NCBI GenBank assembly: GCA_019054805.1
Contig: JAHQIY010000004.1
Coordinates: forward strand, 558,001-622,000
Source of the DNA: Brachionus manjavacas
Taxonomy: Eukaryota; Rotifera; Eurotatoria; Ploima; Brachionidae
Length of the DNA: 64,000 nt
Direction: 5' to 3'
Positions 1 through 11,700 of this stretch are shown one piece after another. Under the pieces are notes generated by a model, which had not been told where the DNA came from, ran no database searches, and worked only from the letters and a program-made list of their open reading frames with translations. The first letter of the stretch is position 1; the number at the start of each line of letters is the position of its first letter. Made by a program: the position numbers and the translations under genes.

Positions 1-1417
1 AAAAATTTAATAACTTCTTATCAAAAAGTTTAAAATAAATTCTGTAAATAGAAAAATATTTAAATCACCTGTCACACAAAATTATTTTTATTTAACTTTT
101 TATTTAAATAAATATTTTAAAATATTGAAATTTATTTTGAATATCTAATAAATAAAATATAAACTGTTAAACATTACAAGAGGTAAAATTTGTTCGTGAC
201 AATAAAATAGGCATTTGAGTATTTATTGAGATCTTTAGTGCTTTGTGCTTAAAGAAGAGTGTGATTGAACAAAAAAAATTTGTTCTACCAGATTAAAGCT
301 TTGTCTTACTTTAAAAGAAACTAAAGATTAACCCAACTTCAAGTAGCTTTTTTTATATGAATTTTTATCATCTTATTTTGAAAAAAAAATGTCAAATTTA
401 TCCTTTATAGATGGAACAAAAATTTTGAAAAATTGGGACTGGAGATTTTTTTGGTATACAGGTCACGATGTTTAGTTTAGTAGCTAAATTTTATGAAAAA
501 AAAATGTCTAAATATCACGTTCTTCATTTATTTTTTTTGTTCATAAAATTGACCTTTAAGAAAAGAAAAGTAAAAGTTTTAAAATCGGAAACTTTTTTGA
601 CCGACAAGATTCTTTGTATTTTTTTTACTTTAAAAATTTGATTCAAATTCACGATTTAAAATTTTTTTTCTAAAAATGTAATAAATGAATACAAAAAGTA
701 AAAAATATAAAATTTTTATTCAAAACAAAACAACTTTTTTGAATTTTTAAATAAAGTTAATGTAGTTATTAAGAAAACTACAATAATATCACTATTTACG
801 AATTTCTAATTAACACAATAGTCTATTGATCCGACAATACCATTATTTCCTCTAAGTTCTTATTTTAGAGCATCTAATTTACATTCTTCATTATCGATCA
901 GGTTGATCATTTCCTTTACAAAAGACTTAAAGCTCATTACTTTTATGGGATGAATATCAAAATAGAATTGTTTAAAACAAGACAATTAAAATATCATCAT
1001 TAAAACAGCAAATTAATTTTGTTCATAACAAAATGTCAAAAAAAGCAAAGATTATTTAGTTCAAAATAGTGTCAGATTTGTTGTAATGTAGCAAAGGCTA
1101 GCTATATTTATGTCATTTCTGAACGTCATTATTTTTATTTAGTTGTTTATCTGTGCCAAACTAAAGCTATTTCAGATATAAATAAGAATTAAGAAAATTA
1201 GTTAAAATATCCAGTATGTCTAGAAAGTTTAGAACATTACTAAAAAATTTTTAAAAATATTTTAAGGAGTAAAAATATAAAATTAAAATCGATTTACATA
1301 TAATGTTAACTATACCATCTTAAAGATAATTTTATTAGCTTTCTTTTGATTTATAGATTGTTCAAAAAAAAATATCTGAACACTCCAGAACCCATTTAAA
1401 AAAAACAGATAAAATTG
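1..1417. other. AT-rich non-coding DNA
   Basis: No gene is recognised here. The stretch is dominated by A/T homopolymers and has no long open frame. A short minus-strand reading frame (816-985) with one internal stop has protein-like amino-acid use but no family I can name. A 16-nt string, ATTGAACAAAAAAAAT, at 264-279 is identical to the start of the Tc1 inverted repeat at 1414-1429. It is low complexity, so it is weak evidence for a solo terminal repeat. Confidence 0.6.
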
Positions 1418-1440
1418 AACAAAAAAAATAGTCTACAAAG
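1418..1440 (+). repeat. Left terminal inverted repeat of Tc1 element
   Basis: Reads AACA7T-A-GTCTACAAAG from outside to inside. The reverse complement of 2635-2656 matches it at nearly every position, differing at the base before GTCTAC and at the inner end. Transposase would bind such a repeat. The outer boundary may lie a few bases further left. Confidence 0.75.
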
Positions 1441-1618
1441 TTTCAATTATTTTATCCTAAAATTTTACCACACCTAGACAATCCCTGGCCATTTTTTTTT
1501 CACACAATTCTTGGAATGTCTTTTCATACTGTTTGCTTGCACGTTTGATTTATTTTTTTTGGATTTTAAAATCGGTCATTTTATTGAGTTGTACCATTTT
1601 GGCGTTTTTTCCATAAAA

Positions 1619-2616
1619 ATGGGCAAAAAAAAAGTATCTGAGGCTCAAAATACTTGGTCTATTGAAGGATAAGACCAAATCTCAACAATAAATAGCTGAT
1701 CTAGTAGCAATTTCGAGAAAGTGTGTGATTACAACATGGCGCAATTGAGAAGACATCTGTGGTCAAAGAATTACCAAGGTCTGGTAGACCCCGAAAGCTT
1801 ACCAGTCGAGATGAGTCGTACATTTTTAGAAAGGTCAGAATCAATCCTAAAACAAGCTATAGACAGCTAGCTTCTGATTTTAGTTCTAAATTTCCAAATG
1901 TAACTGTTAGTAAAGACACTGTAAGAAAAGTTCTATTAAACAAAAAAATACAGTCGTATACTGCAATAAAAAAACCTCTTTTGACTGTTTCCGATCGATC
2001 GAAAAGGCTCAAATGGTGCAAAGAACATTAAAGATGGACTGTTAATGGCTGGTAAAAAGTTGTTTTTGGTGACGAGTCTAATTTCGAAGTATTAAAAAGA
2101 AAATCTAGAGTGTTTGCAAACCGTTTTGCAAACGAAAAGTATCACCACAAGTTTTGTTTACCAAAGTTACAAAATGGTGGAGGTTCGGTTGGTATTTGGA
2201 GATGTATTAATTATAAAGGTACTGGATGCTGCTCCATTTATACAGCCAGAATTAATCAATTTGTGCACATTGACACTCTGGAAGATAACTTATTACCTAC
2301 AAATTGATATTTTTCGATCAGAGTCAGGACTGGATTTTTCAGCAGGATTGCGCTAGTGCACATACTGCTCATTCCGTTCGAGTTTGGTTTCAAGAAAAAC
2401 AAATAACAGTTCTCCCCTGGTGCCCAAGATCACCTGATCTCAATCCATTAGAGAAAAATGGTGAATACAAAAATTACTTTAGTAGAGCATTTAAAAAGCG
2501 TTCTTTTGGATGTATGGTTGAAAGTTCCTAGTGAAGTAGTAAAAAGCATGATTGAATCTATGCCAAAACGTGTCGCTGAGTGTATTAAAGCTAAGGGTGG
2601 GCATTTTAAATGTTAG
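1619..2616 (+). pseudogene. Tc1-family (DD34E) transposase pseudogene
   Basis: The likely original start is ATG at 1619, followed by a lysine-rich MGKKK-type opening. The relic changes frame at least four times and has in-frame stops, including TAA at 2029 and 2053. The N-terminal part encodes the paired helix-turn-helix DNA-binding region, with GRPRKLT (about 1780-1800) as the linker typical of Tc1. The catalytic part shows the first Asp in FGDESNFE (codon 2071), the second in QQDCASAHTA (codon 2346) and the Glu in SPDLNPLE (codon 2451). Exactly 34 residues separate the last two, the DD34E signature of the Tc1 branch. The C-terminus (LDVWLKVP onward) returns to the first frame and stops at TAG 2614-2616. 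It cannot make an active enzyme. Confidence 0.92.
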
Positions 2617-2634
2617 AAACTAAATGTTCCTAAT

Positions 2635-2656
2635 TTTGTAGACAATTTTTTTTGTT
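2635..2656 (-). repeat. Right terminal inverted repeat of Tc1 element
   Basis: TTTGTAGAC followed by A/T and a T8 run then GTT. It is the inverted partner of 1418-1440 and lies 19 bp after the transposase stop codon, where a Tc1 TIR is expected. Confidence 0.75.
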
Positions 2657-5600
2657 AAAAAATTTCACTCCTTTTTTTTTGGGGTATTTTAACTTCGATT
2701 TTTTTTATCCTAGTTTTTGTATTTTTCCGATAAAAAAATTTTTTTAAATAAATTTCAAAAAAAAAAAATCTTTTTATTTTTTTATTTATCCGCACGGCTT
2801 TCAAGAAACAAATCTTGCATAAAAAAATTTAAATGTTCTAAATTTTCTATACATACTGTATAAATATGCAGTATTAATTTGCTCATTGCCCGATCGATAC
2901 ACACTTTCAGTCTTTATTAGATATTTGTGAGAAATAAAATTAAAATTTCATCGTAAAAAGAAAGTTAAACATTATTGATTTTGGTCATCTTTTATTTAAA
3001 AATGATTTTTATCTAAATAATCTTAAATTAAACAAAGTTTAGATCTTGACTTTAAAGAGATCATTAGAAAACTTTTAAAAGGTTCAAAAATAGTTTAATG
3101 ACCCATACATAAATATTAATATTAAAATTAATCAGAACAATTTAATTAGACAAATGTTCAACCTTCGTTCTACATTTCACATGTCTTAAAAGTTCTTAAG
3201 ATTTTAAAATTTGATCAACTTTATCTTTTTAAAATTATCATAAATTGAGAAAGTCTAAAAGAGAGTTAAAGGAGAATTTTTACATCAGCGATGGAATTTC
3301 AGACTCTATCAAAAAGTGTTAAGAAAACATAAGATCTTATGAATGAATGAATTTCATAGCCTGAAGTCCAGAAAGTTCAATACTTACTTTTTATTTTCTT
3401 ACAAGTGTGTGTTTACTTTACTTTTTTATAAATTTAAATGAACTTTTAATTTTTACTTCTCCAAATTAAATTAAATTGTGCAAGTAAAAGTGTAGTTAAT
3501 GATTTTTTTATTAATGCTCATTTAATAACTTTATTTTGATACTTTCTTGCTACTATGAGGCACTAATAGATAGATAATTTTAGAAAGATACATTCTCAAG
3601 GTTGTTCCGAAGCTAGGCCTCATTCAACCTGAAGCAGTGCTTTTTAGTAATTTCCCCTTTTATGCCTACGTTGATATTTGCCTTTTATGCATACAACTCT
3701 ATTTTTAATCATTTAGTAGATATTTAAATTTACTTAAATCAAATCCTATTAAATTCTAATTCCGAATGATAATAAAAAAGTAATTTTTTTAGGAAATTTT
3801 AGTTTTTAAAAATTGTCCGGCTACAAAAAATGATAAAAATATATTTTAAATTCTATAGAAAAAAATATAGATTTTTTTCTAGATTTTTCACAAAAAAATT
3901 TGATCTAATAATTTTTAATATTTTTTTAGCCTACAAGTCTTCCCATCTTACATAATTGAACAAAATCATATTTTTTTGGGTATTGTTGTTTATTTTGTTC
4001 TTTAATGCAACAATAATAACAACAAAAAATTTTAATATTATTACAGCCAGGGTTAAGTGTTGATTCGTTTGAAATATCTAATATCTAAAGATAAAAATAA
4101 ATAGAAAATTTCTAAGTTAAAATTTTAAAAATTTTCATGTTTCGTATCGCAATAAATCCAAAATTTTTTGGTACCATGAAAACAAAAAAATCTCAATTAA
4201 TTTTTCTTTTTGTATTTAATCAAAATCAATTTTTCACAAAATCAAATAAAAATTTCAAAAATCTTTTTTTCTTTAAAAAAAAAATAAATAAAAAAATTAA
4301 AGTCATAGAATTAATATATTAACTAAATTTTCAATTTTTAACTTTTTTCTGCACTACTTCTCCTTCTTAGGAGGTTAATTTTATTAAATAAAATAAAAAT
4401 AACATAACATAAATAAGTCTACAATGGTAAACACCCGCTTGAAATTAGATGGATTTTAAAAATCAGGAAAAGTCAGCTAAGATTCAAAAAATAGCAAGCT
4501 AAGCGAAGCTTTTATTAGAAAAGACAAGAGTCCATTGAAAAGATAAATAAAAAATGAAGTGTCAACTTAGTCAAAAACAAATTAAATCGTCCACTTAATA
4601 GTCTAACTTTAGGAAACTAATTTAAGTCTTAGACAATTGTGATTAAGTATGTTTAATTCCTCTTTTGAAATAAGAGATTCGAGACAACAAAACTAAAACT
4701 GCTAAAAGGCCAGTTGTTTTTTTCTAATTTGCTAAAGCTACACGCTTCTAATCCTTAGTGCAATATTACAAAAATAAATCGATAAAGACTTGTTATATTT
4801 TTTTTTGTCATAAAAAAGTCTACCTATGTTCATTTAATCTAAATGCAAATATAATCGTAATTTGCTTGTAGCGGATATGAATCAGTGAACAGTAAAATTA
4901 AAGTCACATGAAAATTTTTATTAATTTTATCTTTTTTTTAACTTGATTTTATTTAATTTTTTTATATGTGAATTGGGTATAAAAAGAACAGAAAAAATAC
5001 TCAAAATTTTGCAACTGTTTTCCTTTAAAATTAGAAAATAATATATAGATTATCTTGTGAAGTATTGAGACATGAACAGACTATAAATATAACTTGTTAT
5101 TATTGTAAAAAGAAGTATTTATTTATTTGCCTGAATTTACTTAAATTATATCATATTGTTTATTTTTATCTATTTTTTTCTTCTTTATTATTTGTCTTTA
5201 ACATACTGATGGAATAAAAGAAAATTAAGAAAAAAAAACAAAATATGAAAAAGTTTTGTATATTTTAAAAATTTTGTACTATGATAAATTGAAAAAAAAA
5301 ATTATGATTAAGAATAGAAAAAATTTATTTTTTATTTTAAATGATGGAATTTAAAATGCGCTTTTTTATTTTTTTTTTGCAGAAGATGCTTCACTTCGTA
5401 TGTGCAGTATGCGCTCTTTTCGAATTTTAGCTCGAAGCCTTTTAAATAAAAATATCTATTAAAAAAAATTGTTATTTCTAAATTTATTTTAAATAAAGTG
5501 TTCAACAAAATAATAAGATTATCATTCACATACTCGGCCTGCATTATACTTTAATTCACAGAATTAATTACTGTTCATGTGAAGATGCTAAGGAAAAATA

Positions 5601-5661
5601 TTATATCTTTATACCGTCATTTAAAAACAAAATTGATTGTCATTTAAAAATTAAACGGGGT
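2657..5661. other. AT-rich non-coding DNA
   Basis: About 3 kb without a recognisable gene. It consists mostly of A/T homopolymers and short direct repeats. A small inverted repeat (ATACTG...CAGTAT, about 2852-2873) and a slightly GC-richer patch at 3590-3680 stand out but match no family I know. Open frames at 4137-4322 (plus) and 5332-5544 (minus) are rich in Lys, Asn, Phe and Ile, as expected from chance translation of AT-rich DNA. Just before the GC-rich hairpin, a TCATTTAAAAA string is duplicated (about 5617-5651). Confidence 0.6.
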
Positions 5662-5678
5662 CCGGGGCAGAGCCCTGG
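5662..5678. repeat. GC-rich hairpin in AT-rich DNA
   Basis: CCGGGGC and GCCCTGG can pair over seven positions (one G-T wobble) around an AGA loop, inside a GC-rich patch (about 5655-5692) in otherwise roughly 80% AT DNA. Such a hairpin can mark the end of a mobile element, for example a Helitron 3' end, but I do not see the CTRR terminus directly after it. The type of element is undecided. Confidence 0.55.
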
Positions 5679-6129
5679 TTTAAGGATTCGGGTATGTTGT
5701 AGATTAGAAAATTATTAGTTTAAATTAAAGTTTTTGTGAATTAAAATCTTTAATTTAATTATCCATTTGACAAATTAATTATTGAAATGACTGGTTAGCA
5801 TCCAAAATTTAATAGATTGAAGGTCCGCTTTCTTCTCTTTTCTTCTTAAAAAATTATTCAATTTTTTGGCTTTGTTTCTGGGCCTTTGAATTTATTTCAT
5901 AAATTTTACACCCTTAAATTTTCAAATTATGTTTAGGACTAAAAAAAATTTTTTGTTAAAATATGCTTTTTAAATAATTTTAAGAGAGTAAAAATTATTT
6001 TTTTTCCTCTCAAATTTAGAAAAAATTTATTTTTTAAAAATCTAGAAAAAGTAGTAGAAGTAGTTACTGCGGTATAGTGTTCTTTATGTGTGCAGATATT
6101 ACGCTTAGCCATTAAGACTATTGCAGTCT
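5679..6129. other. AT-rich non-coding DNA
   Basis: No open frame or recognisable repeat. The right part probably includes the 3' untranslated tail of the minus-strand retrotransposon relic that ends at 6130, but no poly(A) tail or target duplication can be separated from the A/T-rich background. Confidence 0.5.
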
Positions 6130-6423
6130 TTATGAATTTAATTCGAATATTTCTTTATCAATTTGAGCCTTGAAACTTTTTACTTTTTTACAACTTTTAG
6201 AGGCTTATTCCAAGATTCAACAACTTTTTTTGTTAAAAATTGTTAACAGTATTGTCCTTTTTTGTTGATCTCTCTTATAAGTTTATGATTATTTGTTCTT
6301 CTTAGATTAAGACAAAAGTTATTTATTCCTTTTTTTAAAAGTTATCATTTCAAATCTATTTATTATTTTAAACATCTGTATTAAATCTCCTCTAAATCGT
6401 CGTTCTTCATCAAACCAAGAATC
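6130..6423 (-). pseudogene. Non-LTR retrotransposon C-terminal relic (minus)
   Basis: Read on the minus strand from 6423, the translation gives ERRFRGDLIQMFKIIN, the motif conserved just downstream of the reverse transcriptase in CR1/Jockey-like non-LTR retrotransposons. After stops and frameshifts, a second block close to FLTKKVVESWNKPLKVV follows, then the C-terminus and a TAA at 6132-6130. Only the last hundred or so residues remain. The endonuclease and the catalytic reverse-transcriptase core are absent, as in a 5'-truncated LINE copy. It is clearly inactive. It lies back to back with a second, plus-strand fragment of the same type at 6716-7085. Confidence 0.75.
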
Positions 6424-6715
6424 CTAAATAAAAATAATTAAATTATAAACACTAAAAATACAAAGAAAATATTTTTTTAGACATTATGGGAAGCTCAATT
6501 TAAGAATTATGCTGATCTGATGTTGTTACATTGCTTGTTCACGGAATCATAAACATTACTTGCTATTTTAAATTAAAGATTTTAAAAAAAGTTTTTGATT
6601 TAATTTGAATGATGGGTTCAAAAAATCCTCTTCAGCCGAACCTAAAAAAATTTTTTGACTGAGATTAAAAATATTTTTAGACAAAATTTGAATAAATTAA
6701 AATTTAAATAAGGAA
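6424..6715. other. Spacer between two divergent LINE relics
   Basis: About 290 bp of AT-rich DNA between the 5'-truncated ends of the two retrotransposon fragments. I see no motif or open frame in it. Confidence 0.5.
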
Positions 6716-7085
6716 TTGGTAAAATTTGATGAACATTCTTGGCCATTAACCAAGGTTGTGAGCAATTTAGAAACGTTAAGCTACGACCACAGATTGAAAC
6801 ACTTAAACCTGTCAACTTTAGATGTGAGAATTAACAGAGGCGATCTTATTCAAATGCATAAAATCGTAAATGGTCTAGAGAATGTAAATTTAAGTAAAAA
6901 TATCAGTTTTGCCAAATCACTCCATGTAGATGAATCAGCTGGAAACTTTCAGTTTTAATTTTCTGACAAACAGAGTCGTAAAGTATTGAAACGAATTATC
7001 GAGGGGAGTAATGATGGCCGAATTTCCAAAAGCCAAATTTTGGATTAGGGTTGAAAGACGCATTCACAGTATTGTTACTGTGTAG
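6716..7085 (+). pseudogene. Non-LTR retrotransposon C-terminal relic (plus)
   Basis: The first 80 codons (6716-6958) encode DHRLKHLNLSTLDVRINRG followed by DLIQMHKIVNGLENV, the conserved post-reverse-transcriptase region of CR1/Jockey-type LINEs. After a +1 frameshift the reading continues at 6960 with FLTNRVVKY, a TGA where the family usually has Trp, then NELSRGV, and ends at TAG 7083-7085. The fragment is therefore 5'-truncated and broken by one frameshift and one stop. It shares the DLIQM-K-I-N block with the minus-strand copy at 6130-6423 but differs enough to be a separate subfamily or an old insertion. An earlier in-frame GTG/TTG start has no meaning here. Confidence 0.82.
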
Positions 7086-8739
7086 CATAATTTTTTACTA
7101 CTACTATTACAATTACTTAAATAATGATTTTAATTACATAATTTTCTTAATAATAAAATTGTAGCTCTATTCTTAGTTAAAAAGAGAAAAAAATTTATTG
7201 AACAATGAATTGTAAAATTTTTTAATATCTAAATTTTTTAATATCTAAATTTTTTAGTTATGGTTTAACATTGATATAAAATTTTTTTTAGATATCTCCG
7301 GCTTTGCATTATTTTATTTATCTAATTTATGTTTATGGAGCCGAATGAATATTAAAATCAACTCAAGTCAAATGAAAAATCAATCACTGGTTTAAATTAT
7401 CTAATTCTATCTAAGCGACTTGTGAATTAGTTTATGAGGTTTTTATCAAACTAATTTTGTTTAGTAATTATCATGTTAAATCAAGCTAAACAAAAGCATA
7501 TACTTTCATTCAATTGCTGCTAATTATTGTTTATTAAAAAAAAATTATTTTTAATTGAATATTATTTTTATTTATGTCTGTAAGAAAATAATAAAAAAAA
7601 ATGAAGCTTTAATTTTTAACAGTTTTTTTAGCTCTGTAAACATAATCTTTACAATATATTTACTGGTTGCTTCGCTACTTTTTTATTTTAAAACATTTAG
7701 GTAAAAAGAGGTAATGACAATGAGAATATTAAAAAGTAAAAATCCTTTTTGGACTTTTTGTACTTTTTTTGCTGTGATTATCGACAAGATAATTTCGACA
7801 TAATTGAAGAAAAATATCAGCCACTTAGATTATAAAGCTTTATTTAAAAAAATTAAAGTTTCAGACTGAGTCAAAAAAAAAGAATTGCAATTTTATAAAA
7901 AAAAATAAATTAAAAAACATTTTTGTACAGTTTAGTAAGAAAAATTTCTTCTAAACATACCTAGCTTACGCTCTTGAACCTGACCAGTTGAAAAATTTAC
8001 ATACAACTCGTTCATTTTGTAATAAAGAAAAATTTAGTCGAAAACATATATTATTTATCGTAAATTAATGGCATTGGATTAATTATAATAGATAAAAAGA
8101 TGAAATTTACTAAATATCATATTAAAAGATATAAAAGATGATATCTACTAGATATTTTTAATAACTAATAGATAAAAAGACAAAAATATTATATAAACAC
8201 GCTCTGTAAAAACACTATGTAAAAATATTTTTTACTAGATAAAGAAATTTTTTGATAGACAAGAAATTAAAAAAACTTAATAAAATAAATGAGTACTTAT
8301 TTTTACTACTCATATTCGAAGAGTCGGTGTCGGGATACATCATTTTTTTTCTCAATGAACGTGTCTATTAATTCTATTAATAATTTTATCCAGGTGTAAA
8401 ATTTATCATCTAGTATAAAATCTTTTTTTACAGTACATTTAATACATTTTATTCAGTAAGTTCATCTTTTTATATAGAATACATTAATATTATGTGGAAA
8501 TTAATATTTGCGAAATTAACTTGTCGAAAAAAAGCATATTCTAAATTTTGATAATTAAATTTAAGATTTTTACTAATAAACAGTTTAATTAATAATTTTA
8601 ATTTTAACTAATAGTCATTTAAACTACAACTTATTAGAATCGCTTCGGACCCATAGAATTTTAAATGTAATGATTAAAATGACCAAAAAGCACAAGAAGC
8701 AGTATCAAATAAAATAAAATTATAGAAATAAGATAAACA
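7086..8739. other. AT-rich non-coding DNA left of the satellite
   Basis: No gene recognised. It contains a short tandem duplication at 7218-7256, two copies of TAATAGATAAAAAGA about 80 bp apart (near 8086 and 8167), and a 7-bp inverted repeat ATGAGTA...TACTCAT (about 8291-8315). A slightly GC-richer segment at 8310-8345 is unexplained. The satellite starts abruptly at 8740, with no degraded monomer before it that I can detect. Confidence 0.6.
7218..7256 (+). repeat. Short 16-bp tandem repeat
   Basis: The unit TTTTTTAATATCTAAA occurs twice in direct succession (7218-7233 and 7234-7249), followed by a partial third copy. It is a simple local duplication. Confidence 0.85.
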
Positions 8740-11700
8740 TTGTAAAGGATACATACTTCGTATATTATTAAAAATATTAATTAGTAAAGATTCTCATTCA
8801 TTCAGCTTGTATTTATACCAAAATTCTCTGCATTTAAAGCGAGTTTATAAATGAATAAAAAAACAATATTTTTCAAATACCGACATCTTTTTGAGCATTT
8901 TTAAAAAAATCTTTTTGCTAAAAATTTTTAAAACTATTAAATTTGTTAAAAGAGTTTTTCTTTTTTGATTTTTATATAAAGCTACCACTCTGCTTCAATT
9001 CAAAGCGAATCTTATAAAAAGACTTGCCAAATTGATGCACTCTTCACTGTAGTAGCCATAATTTAGCAATTTTGTAAAGGATACATACTTCGTATATTAT
9101 TAAAAATATTAATTAGTAAAGATTCTCATTCATTCAGCTTGTATTTATACCAAAATTCTCTGCATTTAAAGCGAGTTTATAAATGAATAAAAAAACAATA
9201 TTTTTCAAATACCGACATCTTTTTGAGCATTTTTAAAAAAATCTTTTTGCTAAAAATTTTTAAAACTATTAAATTTGTTAAAAGAGTTTTTCTTTTTTGA
9301 TTTTTATATAAAGCTACCACTCTGCTTCAATTCAAAGCGAATCTTATAAAAAGATTTGCCAAATTGATGCACTCTTCACTGTAGTAGCCATAATTTAGCA
9401 ATTTTGTAAAGGATACATACTTCGTATATTATTAAAAATATTAATTAGTAAAGATTCTCATTCATTCAGCTTGTATTTATACCAAAATTCTCTGCATTTA
9501 AAGCGAGTTTATAAATGAATAAAAAAACAATATTTTTCAAATACCGACATCTTTTTGAGCATTTTTAAAAAAATCTTTTTGCTAAAAATTTTTAAAACTA
9601 TTAAATTTGTTAAAAGAGTTTTTCTTTTTTGATTTTTATATAAAGCTACCACTCTGCTTCAATTCAAAGCGAATCTTATAAAAAGACTTGCCAAATTGAT
9701 GCACTCTTCACTGTAGTAGCCATAATTTAGCAATTTTGTAAAGGATACATACTTCGTATATTATTAAAAATATTAATTAGTAAAGATTCTCATTCATTCA
9801 GCTTGTATTTATACCAAAATTCTCTGCATTTAAAGCGAGTTTATAAATGAATAAAAACAATATTTTTCAAATACCGACATCTTTTTGAGCATTTTTAAAA
9901 AAATCTTTTTGCTAAAAATTTTTAAAACTATTAAATTTGTTAAAAGAGTTTTTCTTTTTTGATTTTTATATAAAGCTACCACTCTGCTTCAATTCAAAGC
10001 GAATCTTATAAAAAGATTTGCCAAATTGATGCACTCTTCACTGTAGTAGCCATAATTTAGCAATTTTGTAAAGGATACATACTTCGTATATTATTAAAAA
10101 TATTAATTAGTAAAGATTCTCATTCATTCAGCTTGTATTTATACCAAAATTCTCTGCATTTAAAGCGAGTTTATAAATGAATAAAAAAACAATATTTTTC
10201 AAATACCGACATCTTTTTGAGCATTTTTAAAAAATATTTTTGCTAAAAATTTTTAAAACTATTAAATTTGTTAAAAGAGTTTTTCTTTTTTGATTTTTAT
10301 ATAAAGCTACCACTCTGCTTCAATTCAAAGCGAATCTTATAAAAAGATTTGCCAAATTGATGCACTCTTCACTGTAGTAGCCATAATTTAGCAATTTTGT
10401 AAAGGATACATACTTCGTATATTATTAAAAATATTAATTAGTAAAGATTCTCATTCATTCAGCTTGTATTTATACCAAAATTCTCTGCATTTAAAGCGAG
10501 TTTATAAATGAATAAAAAAACAATATTTTTCAAATACCGACATCTTTTTGAGCATTTTTAAAAAAATCTTTTTGCTAAAAATTTTTAAAACTATTAAATT
10601 TGTTAAAAGAGTTTTTCTTTTTTGATTTTTATATAAAGCTACCACTCTGCTTCAATTCAAAGCGAATCTTATAAAAAGATTTGCCAAATTGATGCACTCA
10701 TCACTGTAGTAGCCATAATTTAGCAATTTTGTAAAGGATACATACTTCGTATATTATTAAAAATATTAATTAGTAAAGATTCTCATTCATTCAGCTTGTA
10801 TTTATACCAAAATTCTCTGCATTTAAAGCGAGTTTATAAATGAATAAAAAAACAATATTTTTCAAATACCGACATCTTTTTGAGCATTTTTAAAAAATCT
10901 TTTTGCTAAAAATTTTTAAAACTATTAAATTTGTTAAAAGAGTTTTTCTTTTTTGATTTTTATATAAAGCTACCACTCTGCTTCAATTCAAAGCGAATCT
11001 TATAAAAAGATTTGCCAAATTGATGCACTCATCACTGTAGTAGCCATAATTTAGCAATTTTGTAAAGGATACATACTTCGTATATTATTAAAAATATTAA
11101 TTAGTAAAGATTCTCATTCATTCAGCTTGTATTTATACCAAAATTCTCTGCATTTAAAGCGAGTTTATAAATGAATAAAAAACAATATTTTTCAAATACC
11201 GACATCTTTTTGAGCATTTTTAAAAAATCTTTTTGCTAAAAATTTTTAAAACTATTAAATTTGTTAAAAGAGTTTTTCTTTTTTGATTTTTATATAAAGC
11301 TACCACTCTGCTTCAATTCAAAGCGAATCTTATAAAAAGATTTGCCAAATTGATGCAGTCTTCACTGTAGTAGCCATAATTTAGCAATTTTGTAAAGAAT
11401 ACTACTTCGTATATTATTAAAAATATTAATTAGTAAAGATTCTCATTCATTCAGCTTGTATTTATACCAAAATTCTCTGCATTTAAAGCGAGTTTATAAA
11501 TGAATAAAAAAACAATATTTTTCAAATACCGACATCTTTTTGAGCATTTTTAAAAAAATCTTTTTGCTAAAAATTTTTAAAACTATTAAATTTGTTAAAA
11601 GAGTTTTTCTTTTTAATTTTTATATAAAGCTACCACTCTGCTTCAATTCAAAGCGAATCTTATAAAAAGACTTGCCAAATTGATGCACTCTTCACTGTAG

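Larger units (their letters stand above)
1418..2656 (+). mobile_element. Degenerate Tc1/mariner-family DNA transposon
   Basis: A dead cut-and-paste element of about 1.24 kb, close to the usual 1.3-kb length of Tc1 elements. It is bounded by imperfect terminal inverted repeats (1418-1440 and 2635-2656) and carries one broken transposase gene on the plus strand. The outer ends are uncertain because the flanks are A/T runs, and I could not identify TA target duplications with confidence. The decay (stops, frameshifts, diverged TIRs) indicates an old insertion. Confidence 0.85.

Noticed and set aside
4137..4322. 61-codon plus-strand frame
   Set aside because: Nearly all Lys, Asn, Phe, Ile and Leu with homopolymer codons. 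Typical chance frame, no supporting context.
5332..5544. 70-codon minus-strand frame
   Set aside because: The middle (5390-5450) is a little GC-richer, but no domain is recognisable and the ends are homopolymer-derived. Insufficient support for a gene.
9050..9110. ACTTCGTATA in every monomer resembles a loxP arm
   Set aside because: Only a 10-bp stretch matches, and there is no inverted second arm or spacer. No recombinase gene is present. This is a coincidence in AT-rich DNA.
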